A stretch of 64,000 nucleotides of DNA from Centropus unirufus (lineage: Eukaryota; Chordata; Aves; Cuculiformes; Centropidae): positions 1,094,891 through 1,158,890 of the forward strand of contig VYZI01000125.1 in assembly GCA_013397695.1 (NCBI GenBank), read 5' to 3'. Every line of letters begins with the position of its first letter. Within the stretch, counting starts at the first letter, position 1. Shown piece by piece: positions 13,791 through 26,500 of the stretch. The translations under genes were made by a program, and so were the position numbers. The notes beneath the pieces were generated by a model, which did no database searches, was not told the DNA's origin, and saw nothing but the letters and a program-made list of their open reading frames with translations.

Positions 13791-14604
13791 TAAAGATGAG
13801 TTTCACTCTCCAGTTCCACTGAAGCTCCTCAGGATTATCAATGCTGTGGAAAATGTTTATCTGCTTTACTAGGGTCTTCATCCTTCTGGACCATCGCTTT
13901 TAACCTTAGACCATCTATTAATCTAACAATTTTCTGTTTCATTTTCCCCACACTTAACAGATAAACATTCATTTCTGGACAGTGGAGACACTTACAATGG
14001 AATGTTGAGATATCAGGTTGACATTATACCTTTCTCTTACGCAATATTAACTACATTTATAATGTAATTACACTGTAAGAAATGTCTGCACAATTACCAC
14101 ATCTCTTTCACTTCCCTGTCCTTCCTGCCTTTCCTTTTCCAAATTTGTTTCTTATACCGGTACTTCAGTTCAAAATTGTTATTGCCTAAAGCTTTTTGGT
14201 GCCTTCCCATCCCAAGCACGAACAATATCTATGTTTCTGCACACAAAGTACTAAAAAAACACAGGGTGAAAAAGCCTTACTTTTTCAGATAACTTCAGCA
14301 CCGTATTTTCTATGGAGGAGAAGAAAAGCATTTTGTCATTGGTTGATTTTTTAAAAAATATTTCCTAGTAAAATGATGCAACGATTCATGATGTGAGACA
14401 GGACGATGCATGCAAGGTTCTCGTGAAGCCATTCTGTGTTCATGTTACTGTAATCTGAAATCTCAGTCTCATTCTCTGGCAGTCTGTTGGTTCCAGAGGA
14501 CTGGCCATAGTGAAAAGTTTCCCTTCATCTGGGAAAGTTATCTTTTCAGATAAAAAAATACATAAATCAGACCAAGACTCTAAATGCATAAAACACACTG
14601 AAAT

Positions 14605-14664
14605 TGCACATGTGTGGCTTTGCTGTAGCTTGAGTTCAAGCTACAGCAAAGCCACACATGTGCA
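14605..14664. repeat. 60-bp perfect palindrome, 29-bp arms
   Basis: The left arm (14605-14633) and right arm (14636-14664) are exact reverse complements over 29 bases with only GT between them. The arms begin TGCACATGTGTGG and end with the complementary CCACACATGTGCA. Pairing stops abruptly at both outer ends (T against T). It lies in intron sequence between LINE remnants, with no recognised element around it. Confidence 0.95.
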
Positions 14665-16389
14665 TGTTTCCAAAACAGAAAGCAGAAAGCACTATTTTGG
14701 GTGATGAAAAAATGGTGTTAAAGACATTTTGGGATTTTTTTCAGCATTAAGTCTATTATGTACCAACCCGTTAGTGCTATTGCACTAGCTGGAAATATCC
14801 AAAGATAATTGCTGGATGATGTGACAGCTGCAATTCAGGAATCTTTTTATTCTGGAGGAAGTGTCTGTTGCTTTGTGATTCAGTCCTTTCTGGAATCAAG
14901 TATTAAATTAATGGTTTCCTGTTTGGCTCCTAACAGAGGTCTGTGTTGAAGGGTTAATGCCAGTTCAATCTATTAACAAATGTATTTTTAATCTGTGTGT
15001 GCTTAGTTGAGGTTTTTTTGGATGTACAAAAATACTGATGGTTTCCAAGAAATTTTTGAAATCTTAATACCCTCTCTGTCAAAAAGTTGCTTGGTCAAGT
15101 TTGGGTTTAAGTAGGTGTTTCTTAGTTGAAAGCTATGTTTTGTAACATCTCTTAAATAGGTCTACATGCAGAGATAAATACATAACTGTCCATCTGCTTT
15201 GTTTGGGAGGCTGCTGTCTACTAATTATTCCACTATAAGTGAAAGAACTGTTTCCTATAGTTCTCTCCTATTTACTACAACAATATTGTATGTGCAAATA
15301 CACACTTTGGGTAATATCCAGGTATTTTTAAAATTATTCCAAATCCCTATCTGGTGAAATAGAAGCAGCCAGCAGATCAAACTTTCTTCACTGTAGCTGG
15401 AATAAGATTTTGTGAGGAAGCAAAGCAGTTTTTACACATATGTCTGGCTGTGGATGCCAGGCAATATGTGTTTGTAAAGTTATGCCTTTAAGAGAAACTC
15501 AAGGTGTATAACAAACTATGCAGCACTTTGCTGTATCTACAGAAAGGGTTATGCTGCTTATCTTACTGAGTACAGTTCCCTTTTCCATCATCAAGGTGAT
15601 CTACCTGGCAAATAAGTGGACCCAATACTGCCTGGTAGTTTGGTTGTCATCTCCTGGTGGTCTGCCCAAGCATTCCTCCCCTCCCTTTCTTATAATCGGC
15701 CTGCTACTGTTTTGATTTTATCTTGACATTTTTCCCCATTTTTCCATCCAAGGAAAACCAACTTCTTTATCCTCTAGAAGTTATGATAGAGAATCCAGTT
15801 TCCGGACACCTGCCAGACTTGTTTCTGTAAACTGTGCTCTGTATTTTGCCATCTGGATGTGTTGTCTGATGAGGAGCAAATCCAAAAGTAGCAGCTTGCC
15901 TTGTTATTTAAATCCTACGTGTAAACTCTGTTCTGGAGAGAGTTCTGTTCTGCTGCAGAGAGTCACAGGAGTCATTATTTTATTCTGGCAATGCCCACCA
16001 TGCAGGTGCATTGTTTTTTGCTTTGAGGAAGGTCCATTGAACTATGTAGCAGAATATTGCAAATATTTCTGCCATTGGAGATGACCCTGCAGATCCCTGC
16101 TGCAGTATTGTCTCTCTGGCTACCATCACCCCAGGGTTAGAGCAGCGAACACACTGCAGATATCTCACGCAGCTCTTCACTCATTTGCTTTATGCATAGT
16201 TGTTGTGTGTTGTAAATATAGAAAGCTGAGATGGTAAGGTGCCTAAAGCAAGTTTAGTAATACTTATAAAAACACTAATGAAAAGCAACTTGCCTGGTTG
16301 CGAAGGCTTGATGATTAGAACCCCTATGGTGACTGGGTTTTTGACACTACAACTTCTGCATGAGTGGTCCATGTGAAAAACTGAGTGGA

Positions 16390-16790
16390 TCTTCTGTCGT
16401 AAAGATTGTGTTAGCTTCCTTCTGCTGGCATTTAGGACATGCCTCGGTTGCAGTAAGAGCTGTGGTGGTAATTACTATGTTCAATTTATCTCTCCTCTGG
16501 CTGTAGCTACTTAGGGTGCTGGTAGCAGTATGGACTTCAGCATGAACTACTCTAGCTTGCCGCATCTCTTACTTGGATGAAAGCCTTTACATAAGTCAGT
16601 TCCACCCTCTCATTACTGTTTTTGATACCTAAATTATATATATTCAGAATGCCCACTGTATGGCTTTCTGTGCTGCAATCACACCATAATTGCAGAGCAG
16701 GTGTATTCCAAGATGGTACCTTGTTGCAAATTTCTTTAATTAAGCTACAGGCCTCATTTTTCATTAAGTTATGGAAAGCAATACCCATTG
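16390..16790 (-). mobile_element. Possible endogenous retrovirus pol scrap
   Basis: Two overlapping minus-strand frames (16788-16552 and 16565-16347) suggest a broken RNase H to integrase junction. The first ends in an ELTYVKAFIQVRDAA stretch like the end of retroviral RNase H. The second has a CPKCQQKE motif like the cysteine pair of the integrase zinc-binding domain. They are in different frames, implying an indel, and no LTR, primer-binding site or integrase core was recognised nearby. Chance similarity is possible. Confidence 0.25.
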
Positions 16791-17056
16791 ATGGCTTAGC
16801 TTTCCAGTTCTTAACCTAGCATTGCCTAGAAATTTCTGAAAATGCTACATGGCAGCTCAGAGAGAAGAGCAAGAAGAACCAATTTTCTTCAATTTTTCAA
16901 TAAGGTGGTCACCTTCCCTAACCTGCTGTTCTATACTTCTCAAGTGTGACAATGAAAGCAATTCTGTAGAAAGGGAATGAAAATTCAAATATTTCCAAAA
17001 TCCTATTGATAGACTATCACAGTTCATCAACACAATGAAGCTCTGTTTTGCTGTCT

Positions 17057-17360
17057 CTAGCTGGGCAGTTGAGGGTAGTGACTTTTTTCAAGCATGTCTG
17101 CAACCTTCTTTTCTTTTCCCTTCCATTTTCTTATATTTTTCCAAACATACATCTTTCCTATATTTGTCAAGATTTCTTGTTTTATCTCCTGTTTTAATGT
17201 ATTCATCCTCCAGGCTTGCTCTACCACGCCTGTGAAATCCATTACACTGGATTTCTTTGGATCTAGCTTGAAATTTAGTTCTTTCCCAAGGAAGGCAGCT
17301 TCTTTGATTGATTTTTTCAGTCGCTCTATATGAAAAAATTACAGTCCATCTGCTCTTGGA
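17057..17360 (-). pseudogene. Lysine-rich minus-strand ORF remnant, unidentified
   Basis: A minus-strand frame is open for about 100 codons, from 17359 to the stop near 17057. It is rich in Lys and Glu with heptad-like spacing (KLDPKK, then LKQEIKQEIL) and predicts helix or coiled coil. Upstream on the same strand, other frames continue with a similar charged composition, suggesting frameshifts. It could be ORF1 of an old LINE whose reverse-transcriptase scrap lies 3.3 kb downstream on the same strand. I do not recognise the family. Confidence 0.3.
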
Positions 17361-18870
17361 TTAGATTTCTGATTTCTTTAGTTCAGTTATTTTCTCTTAA
17401 TCATGAGAGAGTCGTTCAGATTTTCTCTCTTTCCTTGTGTTCCATGGATTCTTGGTTGTATGCTGTGTTTCTGAGTAGTGTTACTGTAATGTGATCTTCT
17501 TTGCTTACTGTGGTTTGCGGTATATTGATTAGCTCCTGCAATTCTATTGTTTATAGATTTGACTTCGCAACTGTTTTCCTCCCAAATCTGTCCTATGGCA
17601 GTTTACATGTGGTAATAATCACTGTGAATCTAGAGTTTTCTTAAGGTTGATTTCAGCTTCTTCCTGAGTTTTGCCTTCTTTCGTCATCACTAAGGAAGAA
17701 AGAATTCAGTTTTTATCTGTAGTTACCAGGTGTGGTAAATGTTATAGCTACCAAACTATTCTGATTAGTAAGTATCGATTGTAGGTTTGATCAGGAGTTG
17801 TAAAAGGAACATCTATATTTTGACAGTAATTTCACAGGCTTGCCTATCACAAATGAAGAATTACCATGCCTCCATGTCCAATGCTTTTAACTGGAGATGA
17901 ACTGGTGTCTTGAGCTGGTCTGAATTTGAGCAGAAGCAAGATGCCCTAATATTATCTTCTCTGGGGTTTAAGTCATCATAAGTTAAAATAAATCCTGACT
18001 GGTAATAAAATAAAATTAATATATGTTTTGGAGTTTCTATTTTGTTTTGGTGGGGCTTTTTTGTGGTTTGGGGGGTTTATTTTCCTATTATTTTATTTGT
18101 CTTAATTATAGATTAACAAATTTTAAGTCTAGAAGGATCATTTCAGAACCTAGTGCATGGCCACTTGCTGCGGAACGGTTGCTGTTAATGCTTTGATACT
18201 GATCTGGCTGGCAGTGGGTCAAGTTTTTTCAAGTAGTCTAACCCTCCCTTTTCCACCTCTATAATGATAGTAATGATACTGTTTGCTTCTGGAGTGTTTT
18301 GATTTACTCCTCCAGTGTGTCATCAATGCTGGGTTTTGTTCCTATTTTACTTGTTTATCTTGTAGCACATACCACAGAAGATTTCCAAATTATTCATGTA
18401 CTGAAAGGGATTTATTTGATCAACTACTGTAGCCGCCCCTTATTTGGAGATTTATTTGTAATTGTTTAGGGTTTTTTTATAATCAAGCATAAATTTTAAT
18501 ACCCACACATCTTTCCCCTACTTATGTTCATTTATTTTGTGATCTTCTTGAATGGAACTGCTAGGCTATAGTCAGAATAAGAAATGTCATGTTCAAACAT
18601 CACAGAAAAAAATGGGCTCTTAATCCTTCCTAGGTAGCAATCTGGCTGAATCAGATTTTGTAGATGATACCGTGACATGAAAACTCAAGCTGAGATTAGA
18701 GAGACAAAATTTCTGTAAGGAACATTACATTTCAAAGATTCAGAAACCTGTTGGAATATTTTTTTTCCCTTGGGCTTCAAGAGACGAGTGTTTGAAGGCA
18801 AGAAAAATCTGTATCTAGCACTGAGCAAAGCAAAAAAGTTATTTCAGCCAAGCTATGTTTTGGCATTGGT

Positions 18871-18892
18871 CAACATCACAGCAGTGATGTTG
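18871..18892. repeat. Inverted repeat, 9-bp arms
   Basis: CAACATCAC and GTGATGTTG pair perfectly around an AGCA loop. It is in intron sequence with no other attached signal. Confidence 0.6.
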
Positions 18893-19400
18893 GATGTCAT
18901 GCCACGGCTACTGAAGCAATCACAAAATTAATGGAGCTTTGTGTGAGCTGACACATCTAAATTTTCCTCAGCTCCATCTGAGACTTGCATCTGCAACAGC
19001 ATTTATTTTCTTAAAACTACCCTCTTCAGTCAATTTTTATTTCAAGAGTGGATTAGGCCCTTATTTTATACATCTTTATGTCAGCTACTCACTCATGTTC
19101 CTTTATGGTCAGTAAAGACTTAACAGGCACTTCCAAGATGCAGCTCAGTCTGTTTTAGATATGTACATTATGCTGACATAAATCATGCCTGAGACTTGCT
19201 TTTAATATATAAGAAGGCCAACTCACAGGCAGAAGCTCACAGTGTAAAAATTTATATCAGTTCAATCCTGCTCTGTTTGATTGTCAAGAAAGTCTACACA
19301 GAATTTCAAGTTGATGTAACATGCTTTGGTATATAATCCATCATGTCTGAAAATCTCTTCTTCCTTCCAAGTCAAAAGCAAATATTGATGGTTGTTACTG

Positions 19401-19530
19401 TGCAAAGCAATTGTTTTATTATACGTGTTTCTAATTATTCAGATCTGGATTATTAGCAAATCTTAACACTATGCAAAGCAATTGGTTTACTTGTTTCTCA
19501 TTATTCAGATCTGAATTATTAGCAAAGCAA
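19401..19530. repeat. Imperfect tandem duplication, ~70-bp unit
   Basis: The unit starting TGCAAAGCAATTG and containing ATTATTCAGATCTG and ATTATTAGCAAA occurs twice in direct orientation (from 19401 and from 19472). The second copy is shorter by small deletions and differs at several bases, so it is not recent. Confidence 0.8.
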
Positions 19531-19978
19531 ATTTCTGCATATTGAATCCAAATATAATTGATGCACCAGAAAGCTTCTGCTCTAAGCTCCATGCCTGTAA
19601 CAGCCTTTGCTTCCTAAAATTATCATGAAAATTATAGTGGCCTTTGAAAGGAAGGATTCATGCAAAGCAGCCCTCAGTGCTTTTTAAGACAAAGCCCAAG
19701 GGCAACCTCAGAAAAAAAGTGAGGTGAAGATTCAACTGGCTGGCTCAGACTGGGGTTTCATTTCAGTTGCCAAGAGCGGCCGAAGAAAGGGCAGGACTTG
19801 TTTGTTTAGTTAAAGCAGTAATGTGACAAGTTATGCAAAGGTGACCAGTCTATGCTCATGTAGATTCAAGTTGGAAGAGTTCATCTGACTTGTTTTGCTC
19901 CTGGGGGGAAGGACGAGAGGGACAGAGAGGTTACAGATTAACCTGGATACATAAACCTCTTTGACTCTTTGACTGTTA

Positions 19979-20092
19979 ATGGAGCAGCAGCAGAAGCTCT
20001 TGGCCCAGAGGCAGCGGCAAGCCTCACCTCAGCTGGAGGAGCGGTCCACAGTCACTGCCATCATGGGGTGCAATGCCTTATTAAAGGAATAA
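19979..20092 (+). CDS. Small coding-like ORF ending on AATAAA, unidentified
   Basis: This is a 37-codon ATG frame whose start is rich in Gln (MEQQQKLLAQRQRQ). Its third positions are mostly G or C, unlike the A+T-rich surroundings. Its TAA stop lies inside an AATAAA signal. A stop lies just three codons upstream of the ATG and no splice acceptor is obvious, so it could be a self-contained small ORF, the tail of a decayed processed copy, or chance. I do not recognise the product. Confidence 0.2.
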   Translation: MEQQQKLLAQRQRQASPQLEERSTVTAIMGCNALLKE

Positions 20093-23000
20093 AGACAAAA
20101 CCGTGCTTATCTTCAGAACAGAGGAGCAGGAAATCCTACTGACCCTGTCAAGGCTTTACTGATCTTAATGGGTCTGCCACAGAGAAAAGCTCTGCCTGAA
20201 CAGTGGAGAGATACTGCTCCTGAGGGACAAGTTCAAAAACACCAGCTCAGAAACACTAATAAACACATATCCTACTGTTTCTTTATCAGAGTGTAAAAGA
20301 AATAGCATGCTGTAGAGCACACTGAAAAATCTGTACACTTGCACCATAAACTACACATATGCTCACTTCTATAAGCTAGTAACTGAGAGTTTCTCAGAGC
20401 ATGGATGAATTTATTCAGAAAAGTTTCTGGCATATGTAGACCCCATAAAGAGGGTTTAATGCTTATTTCTAATTTCCTGGAAAATTGTACAAATGAACAA
20501 AATGAGGTTAATCACCAAGGAAAATCACCAATTAAGTAATACATCTTTTGTTAAATATTAATTATATTTAATTTTTCCCCATCACGGAATTTACAAGTTT
20601 CTCATGAATCAAGGATTAATTTGGAGGTTTTTCTTTATCCTCTGCTGTGAATGGATCACTTCTCAGTGGAGAGTGAATGAATTTGTTCTGTATCAGCTTT
20701 CTGCTCGAAAAGAAAATCCTTCCTAAAAGAACAGGCAATCTTTGCCAGAGAAATCCAGACAGATTGAAGCATTTCATTGTGCAGGCTGTTAGACTCTAAT
20801 GAGTTCCGCATCTAAGTGCTTTTTTTTTTCCACCTGATTCGAATGTAGCATAGCAGTTTATGCACTTAAGTGTAGGAGATTGGTTTGGGAGGAAGATGTG
20901 TATTAAAGGAAGGCAGCATGATCTATAGTTATGGTATAACATCTGTTATCATCATTCAGTGCTGCTTTTAACCCAATGTGCCCTTCCTCTGAATATCTTA
21001 TTAATTAAACTGGCTTAGCGGGAAAATAATTAATGCTTTCAGTCCTGTACCTACTTAGAAATAATCTGGAAACTGAAAAGTTGCTTTAGTCTGAGCTTCA
21101 AACTAGAGGGTTGTTTTTTCACTCTTGAGCAGAAGCAGATTGAAACTGAAAGACAATATCTGAAAAAAAAAAACTGCTGTCTTCCAAAAATATATTCTAT
21201 CTTCAAAATTCTGCTAGACTGCAAAAATAGTTGGTGACTTTGAGAAGTTTTGCTCAATACTTGAGTGTCTTGCCCAGCAATCATTTGGGGAAAGATGCTT
21301 CTGTGCTTCTTCAAAAATGTCTTGCTAGCCCACAGTAGCAGTGAGGCACACAAAAGTCTTAACTCCAGTCCACAAATTGACCATGTTTCTTACTCCTATT
21401 TTAATAACATGATGACTTTCTAACCATGAAGTTAGCAGTAACTCTGCTACCTTGCATAGCCAAGTGTTGAATAGGCAGGAGAGTGAGATGGTGAACCTGC
21501 ATGGCTTCCAATAAATTGGTGTGTAAAATGTTCATCTGTTAACTTAGCTCTTTAAGGTAAAGTACAGAAACTGAATTATTTGCCTGTGTCTTTGTTTTGC
21601 GAGCTGTGCTGCTCTCTATATGCAGAAACTACTGCTTTGCTGCTGTTTCACCCATTTCCCACTAAAGAACAAGCTCAGACAGACTGGATGCTGTTTACTG
21701 CTTACACTGACAGAAAAAAATTTCCAAGAACTTCTGGAATAGGTATTGGGGGCCTGCCAGAGTTTTAACAATTTCTTTGGTGGGAGATTGCTCCAGAGTT
21801 ACCCGCTTTAGTTTTTTGGGTTTTTTTATGGCAGGGTTCTTAAGGAGGGCAGGGTAAAAAGTTGTACATACCATATCAGAAAAAGGCTCCCTCAGTGTAA
21901 GGACAAGGTGGGTTGGGGAGCAGCCTTCAACGTGACTCCACAGTCTGATTGTTGTGTATTTCTTTTCAAAAAGGTATTACAAACTTAGAAATCAAAGTTT
22001 CATTGAAAGCCAGTGAGGAGCCTAAAGTGCTTCTTCAAATAGAACTGAGGCACTCTGGAAAATGCTGTGGCTGTTATCTTAACAGCCTCAAAAATAAAAC
22101 TATACTGTGTGGCTGGCTAATGAGTGTGGGGTCTTGTGCCTCAGCAAAGGGACCTACCATTAATTCTGATCGATGTTGAGTGTATTTAGGGCAAACCAGA
22201 GTTTTTATTAGCTACTGATTGTACCTACTGACCTTCTTTGTCCTGAAGAATACATGTTCAAAACTGATTTTAAAAATGAGGAAACCTATTTTTTTTTCCT
22301 ATGGAAAAGTGTGAAGTGGAGCTGGCCCTGTTTGTAGTAAGATATAGGTATCTGAAAGCAAATAAGTTGCAATGAGTGCAGTGTGTCAGTGTAAGGATAG
22401 CTAATTCACCAAATACACTTTTCCCCCTGGGAGAACAGCCAACATGCAGCAGGCACATGGGTTACACCCTCATGTTTCCAGGGATGGAGAGAGAGTTTTC
22501 AGAGCCTCTTTTGCTTTAAATCTGCCTTGGGCAGACTGTAGAGATGCTAAGTCCCAGTTCTTCTGTGCATGCAAGCATCTGTAATCTGCACTGGGTCTGA
22601 TAGGAGAGCATATGGCAGAGGCAATTTGCCCTTGACTGTGCCTCTTTTTTGGCAGGCACAGACATGTTTCTCACAGAGCGAGAGCAGTCACAGCCGCTCT
22701 TGCACATCACTTCTTGTGCCCCTTGCTTGCTTACTCTCGGCTCTTTGCCTGAATGCATATCCTTTGTGGTGTTTTGGTTAATTGGACATTGTTTTAATTA
22801 CTGCTGAACTAAACAAACATGAAATTTCTATGTGTCGTTTTGCCACCCTAGCAACCATAGGCTCCAAGCAGGCAATATAGAACTCTGGCTGTTCCAACCT
22901 GGTTGAAATTGCAGTGGCTCTCAGGGAGTTCCCCTCTTTTACAGTTTTGGGGGAAAACCCTCTCCAGGGAGGAGAAGGCTCCATAAAATTGCTCTTTTTT

Positions 23001-23500
23001 TATTTTTGCACTTTCCTGAATGCCTTACTCTTGTTCTCGCTGGACTTCGCAGGGAACAAGCCTTGGCTTCAAGCCAGCAGAGGTGCCAGTCCTTTTCCAT
23101 TGTCTGCGGACAGCCCATGGCCACGTCTCGCATCGGTGTGATCCTTCGCCTTGCCTCCTTTCTTAGCTTTCCTCCTCTGGCTCCTGCACTAATTGCCTTT
23201 TCCTCCCTTTGCTGTCTCTAATTCTCCACAGCAATGCTTTGGTCATGTGTCAAAATTAAGCAATGGGAGTGCAGGTGTGCACTCAGATTGGTCAGTCTAT
23301 AGTCATTTCTGTCAATAACAGCCATGCAACAGCAGAAGGCAGATTCTCCGGTCTGCCAGTAGCCTTTATTTTGAGATGCTAATTTGCCACTTACTTGAAG
23401 ACAAGAATAAGCAATTTTTAAATGCCTTAAAAAGCATAGAAGCTTTTAAAACAATCACTTAACTTTTCTATTTATATTGACCCTTCTCCTTTGCTTACAG

Positions 23501-23581
23501 CTTTGGAAAGAAAAATATCAATGAGGCAAAGCAGAGAGGAGCTTATAAAACGAGGAGTGCTGAAAGAAATTTTTGATAAAG
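23501..23581 (+). CDS. PHACTR1: PHACTR1 exon with RPEL-N motif
   Basis: This 81-nt exon is flanked by a TTGCTTACAG acceptor and a GTAAGT donor. It begins with two bases completing an upstream codon and ends with the first base of the next. It encodes the N-terminal RPEL motif of PHACTR proteins: LERKISMRQSREELIKRGVL, where RQSREEL replaces the textbook RPxxxEL core. RPEL motifs bind monomeric actin. In this family the RPEL-N region sits beside a nuclear-import signal, so actin binding controls whether the protein enters the nucleus. The match to vertebrate PHACTR1 is essentially continuous. Other PHACTR paralogues share this motif, but the later exons identify PHACTR1. Confidence 0.95.
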
Positions 23582-26500
23582 GTAAGTGTTCTTTTCCCAA
23601 CATTAAATTCACATCCCATATAGTTCTATGGCCAGATAGTACGTTATTGTAACATTAAGAACTGGGAATACAGTCCTGAATTGCAGGACTGTGCAGAATA
23701 TAAGGTCTCCAAACATCTCCTTCCATTTCACCGAGGGCTGGCCTTCCCCATTGGATACCTGTGATAGTTACCTAGCAAATAAAACTGAAAGCTAAGTAGA
23801 AATGTAAAGCAGTAGAAATACATATCGCAGCAGTATGCAGGAGCCACTTGCTGCAAAACAGAGATGCATCCAGGCTGCGGGGAGATGGAGTAGTTCTGTG
23901 CCTGCATGTGTTAGCATTGTCTGGTTGAGTCACTCTGGAATCAATTGTTGTGGAAAAGGGAAACATTTAAAGGTTTTGTATATTGGCAAGCACAGAACGG
24001 TGCACATTCCCTTGAAACAGCTCAGAAGACATAATAATTTCTTGTTTAGGATAATTAATTTGTTGTGTTGGTAATGTACAATTCATGTAAAACTCCATTG
24101 TTTTACAAACACCATTGTTTTACACTGGTAATGCGACAGATATTTGGCATCTATTACATATGTGTCAATCTCTAATGGCAGCTATTATTTGTTTTGCTGC
24201 TTCCCTTGTCAATAAGGGCAATTGAAGTCAGCAAATTAAATAAAGGCATGCTAAAGTTGCCTCTTAACTTCAATAGAACTTATACATGAACTTTAAAGCC
24301 TCATTAATTCACAGTCTAGAAGTCTTTAACAATACCAGAACAAAATCTGTTAGAAGTCCATAGAAGCTACGAACTTTCACAGATATTAGAAGTATGGTGT
24401 ACCTCAGAAATTCTCTCAGAAGCAGGTTCTATCTCATGAAGTCTGGAGCATTTAAGTCTGCTACCTACTTCTTTAGTTTAGCTTATTAAGATAGGAAAGG
24501 TAATTTAAAAATTTACTAATCCAAACTATTTTTTGAGCAGAAAAAAATGTAAAAAACATGGAAAAACCCCAAATAAATCTGATGCTTGTCTTTAAGTTCT
24601 ACAATTTTTACCCATTACATATTTTAGATGCTTCTAATCCTTTAGATCTAATGTTGCCTGTGCTCACTCATACTGTAGCCTCCTGGCTTGGAAGTCATCC
24701 TAGATGCCATTTTAAGGTAGGAAGAATTCCTGGCAAAAGATTTGCCCTTCTCATTGCTTTGGGTTTTCCATGTTATGGAGTATGACCCAGATCAGGTACA
24801 CAGCCATGAGGCAGGTATCCTCATGGCCAGCAAGTCATGGTCCAGGTTGTCCCACCACGTGTGGCACAGCCTAGCAGAGACCAGGACATAGCTCCCAGTT
24901 CAGTGCCCTTGCCAGCTCAGAAGTCAGCCTTCAGTCATGCCAAGATCCAGGGTGTGCTTCCTTCATCTCTGCATCACATACCACACATAGGTACTTTCTG
25001 ACCTGTGCCTACACATACCAAAAGGCATCCCAGGAAAAATCTTTCCCGTGCAGCCTCCATGTTGCTACTAAAGCACTGCAGCTTTCTCCATTTCTCATAT
25101 AATGCTCTAGTTTGTAATCTTCTATGTCATCTTGTGAAGCAGATGCTAAGCTGTCTGGAGGTCCTCATCTGAAAAAAAAAAAAAGATTCCTTTTTATAGT
25201 ATTTTTTCACCTCTTAATGTCAGAAAAAGCTGGTTGAAACACATGCTGCTTCATCTTATTTCCAGTGCAAAAAGCAGAGCCATTGGACTTCTTCATTATC
25301 AGGTGTCATTAGAAGGGAAACTACAATGCAAGCCACCTGGATATCTCATCCAGTATCCCAAATTATTTCCTGCTGGTTGCAAACACAGTAAGCTAAGAAT
25401 TGGTACCCCTCCTTGAAAGAAAGAGGTAGGGCAGAGAGGAAAGTGCTATTACACAAGGATATTAGAAGTAATGGAGTAGATTTGATGATAAAAAGATGTG
25501 AGTAAGGCAAGATTTGTAAAGCTAAACCTTTGGTGGTGTAAGAGAAATTTTAATAAAGGATATTATATCTCACTGTGAACCTTGAGTGAAATTAACATTT
25601 TCCTTGTAATTCCTATTAAGTACTCTCTAATCCTTCAAGAAGACACAGCAGACTTTAGGACTTAGTAGCAGAAGGCTTCATTTTATGATGGTAGCACCTT
25701 CCAGGCCAAGAGGCATCTTGCATAAACAACAGGTATAGCCATAATGTTACATTTCTTTGTCTCCCTTTCCTAAGAGGTGGACAAAGCAGACAGAATCATT
25801 CATTGAGCAAATAATATGCCTTTTTCTTTCTTAAAAAAAATCCATACAGAATGAGGGAAACTTATTATGGATATACTGACCCAAAACCAAAACTTATGCA
25901 GCTTGTAGTGTATTTAGTATTGTTTTTATCATGTCTTCTATTCTGAAGAAAAAGATAAATCAGCTGTTTGTTTGCCTGCTGTTTAAAATTACATTCTGAC
26001 CTGTTTGCTTCAGGATTTACTGGCTTTTCAGAGCATCCAGGAGGTGAAAGTTAGCAGAGCGCAGCAAGTCACAGTGTTCACACATGGGAGAGTCACCATA
26101 GTCCGGCTGCTACATTTGGAAAACAAGAAATGCTTTTAACACTTCACTGACACCTATGCTTAAACTAGTCAAGTGAAACCACTCCACACTGAACTGTGGA
26201 GAGCTCTTTTCTTGGCAAGGGCCAGACTCCCAACCAGATTGGTTTCTGACATCTTCCATTTCCAGGTTTCTGTGGCTTGAGTCTTTTAAAATTGTAGGCA
26301 AAGGTTGTAATTTTTGAAATACTACGTACTTTTGGAAAAATAGTAAGTTGAAGAAGTATCTGATGAGGCACCTGCTGTTCTAATAGTTTGTGGGCTGAGA
26401 GGTTAAAAATACAGCTTCCATCTGCAACTGAGAACACACCACAGCATTTAGAAGAACTCATATTTTTGCTGTACTTTTCCTCCCACACAGAGATAAACAG

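Larger units (their letters stand above)
1..23500 (+). other. PHACTR1: PHACTR1 intron, 3' part
   Basis: This stretch ends at a canonical acceptor (pyrimidine-rich run then TTACAG) in front of the RPEL-N exon, so it is intron of PHACTR1. I looked for the preceding coding exon, which in PHACTR1 encodes a basic tryptophan-containing stretch just before RPEL-N, and did not find it; it should lie upstream of the window. Contents are listed separately: CR1 fragments, old LINE and retroviral scraps, palindromes, one tandem duplication and one coding-like small ORF. The remainder, including about 820-7100, 17700-19400 and 20100-23500, is A+T-rich sequence in which I see no gene. Confidence 0.8.

Noticed and set aside
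22440..23240. Slightly GC-richer region as an alternative PHACTR1 promoter or first exon
   Set aside because: Few CpGs, no clear initiator or ATG exon with an in-phase donor. The evidence is too thin.
1..23500. Upstream PHACTR1 basic/tryptophan-rich exon
   Set aside because: No sequence encoding that motif with flanking splice sites was recognised.
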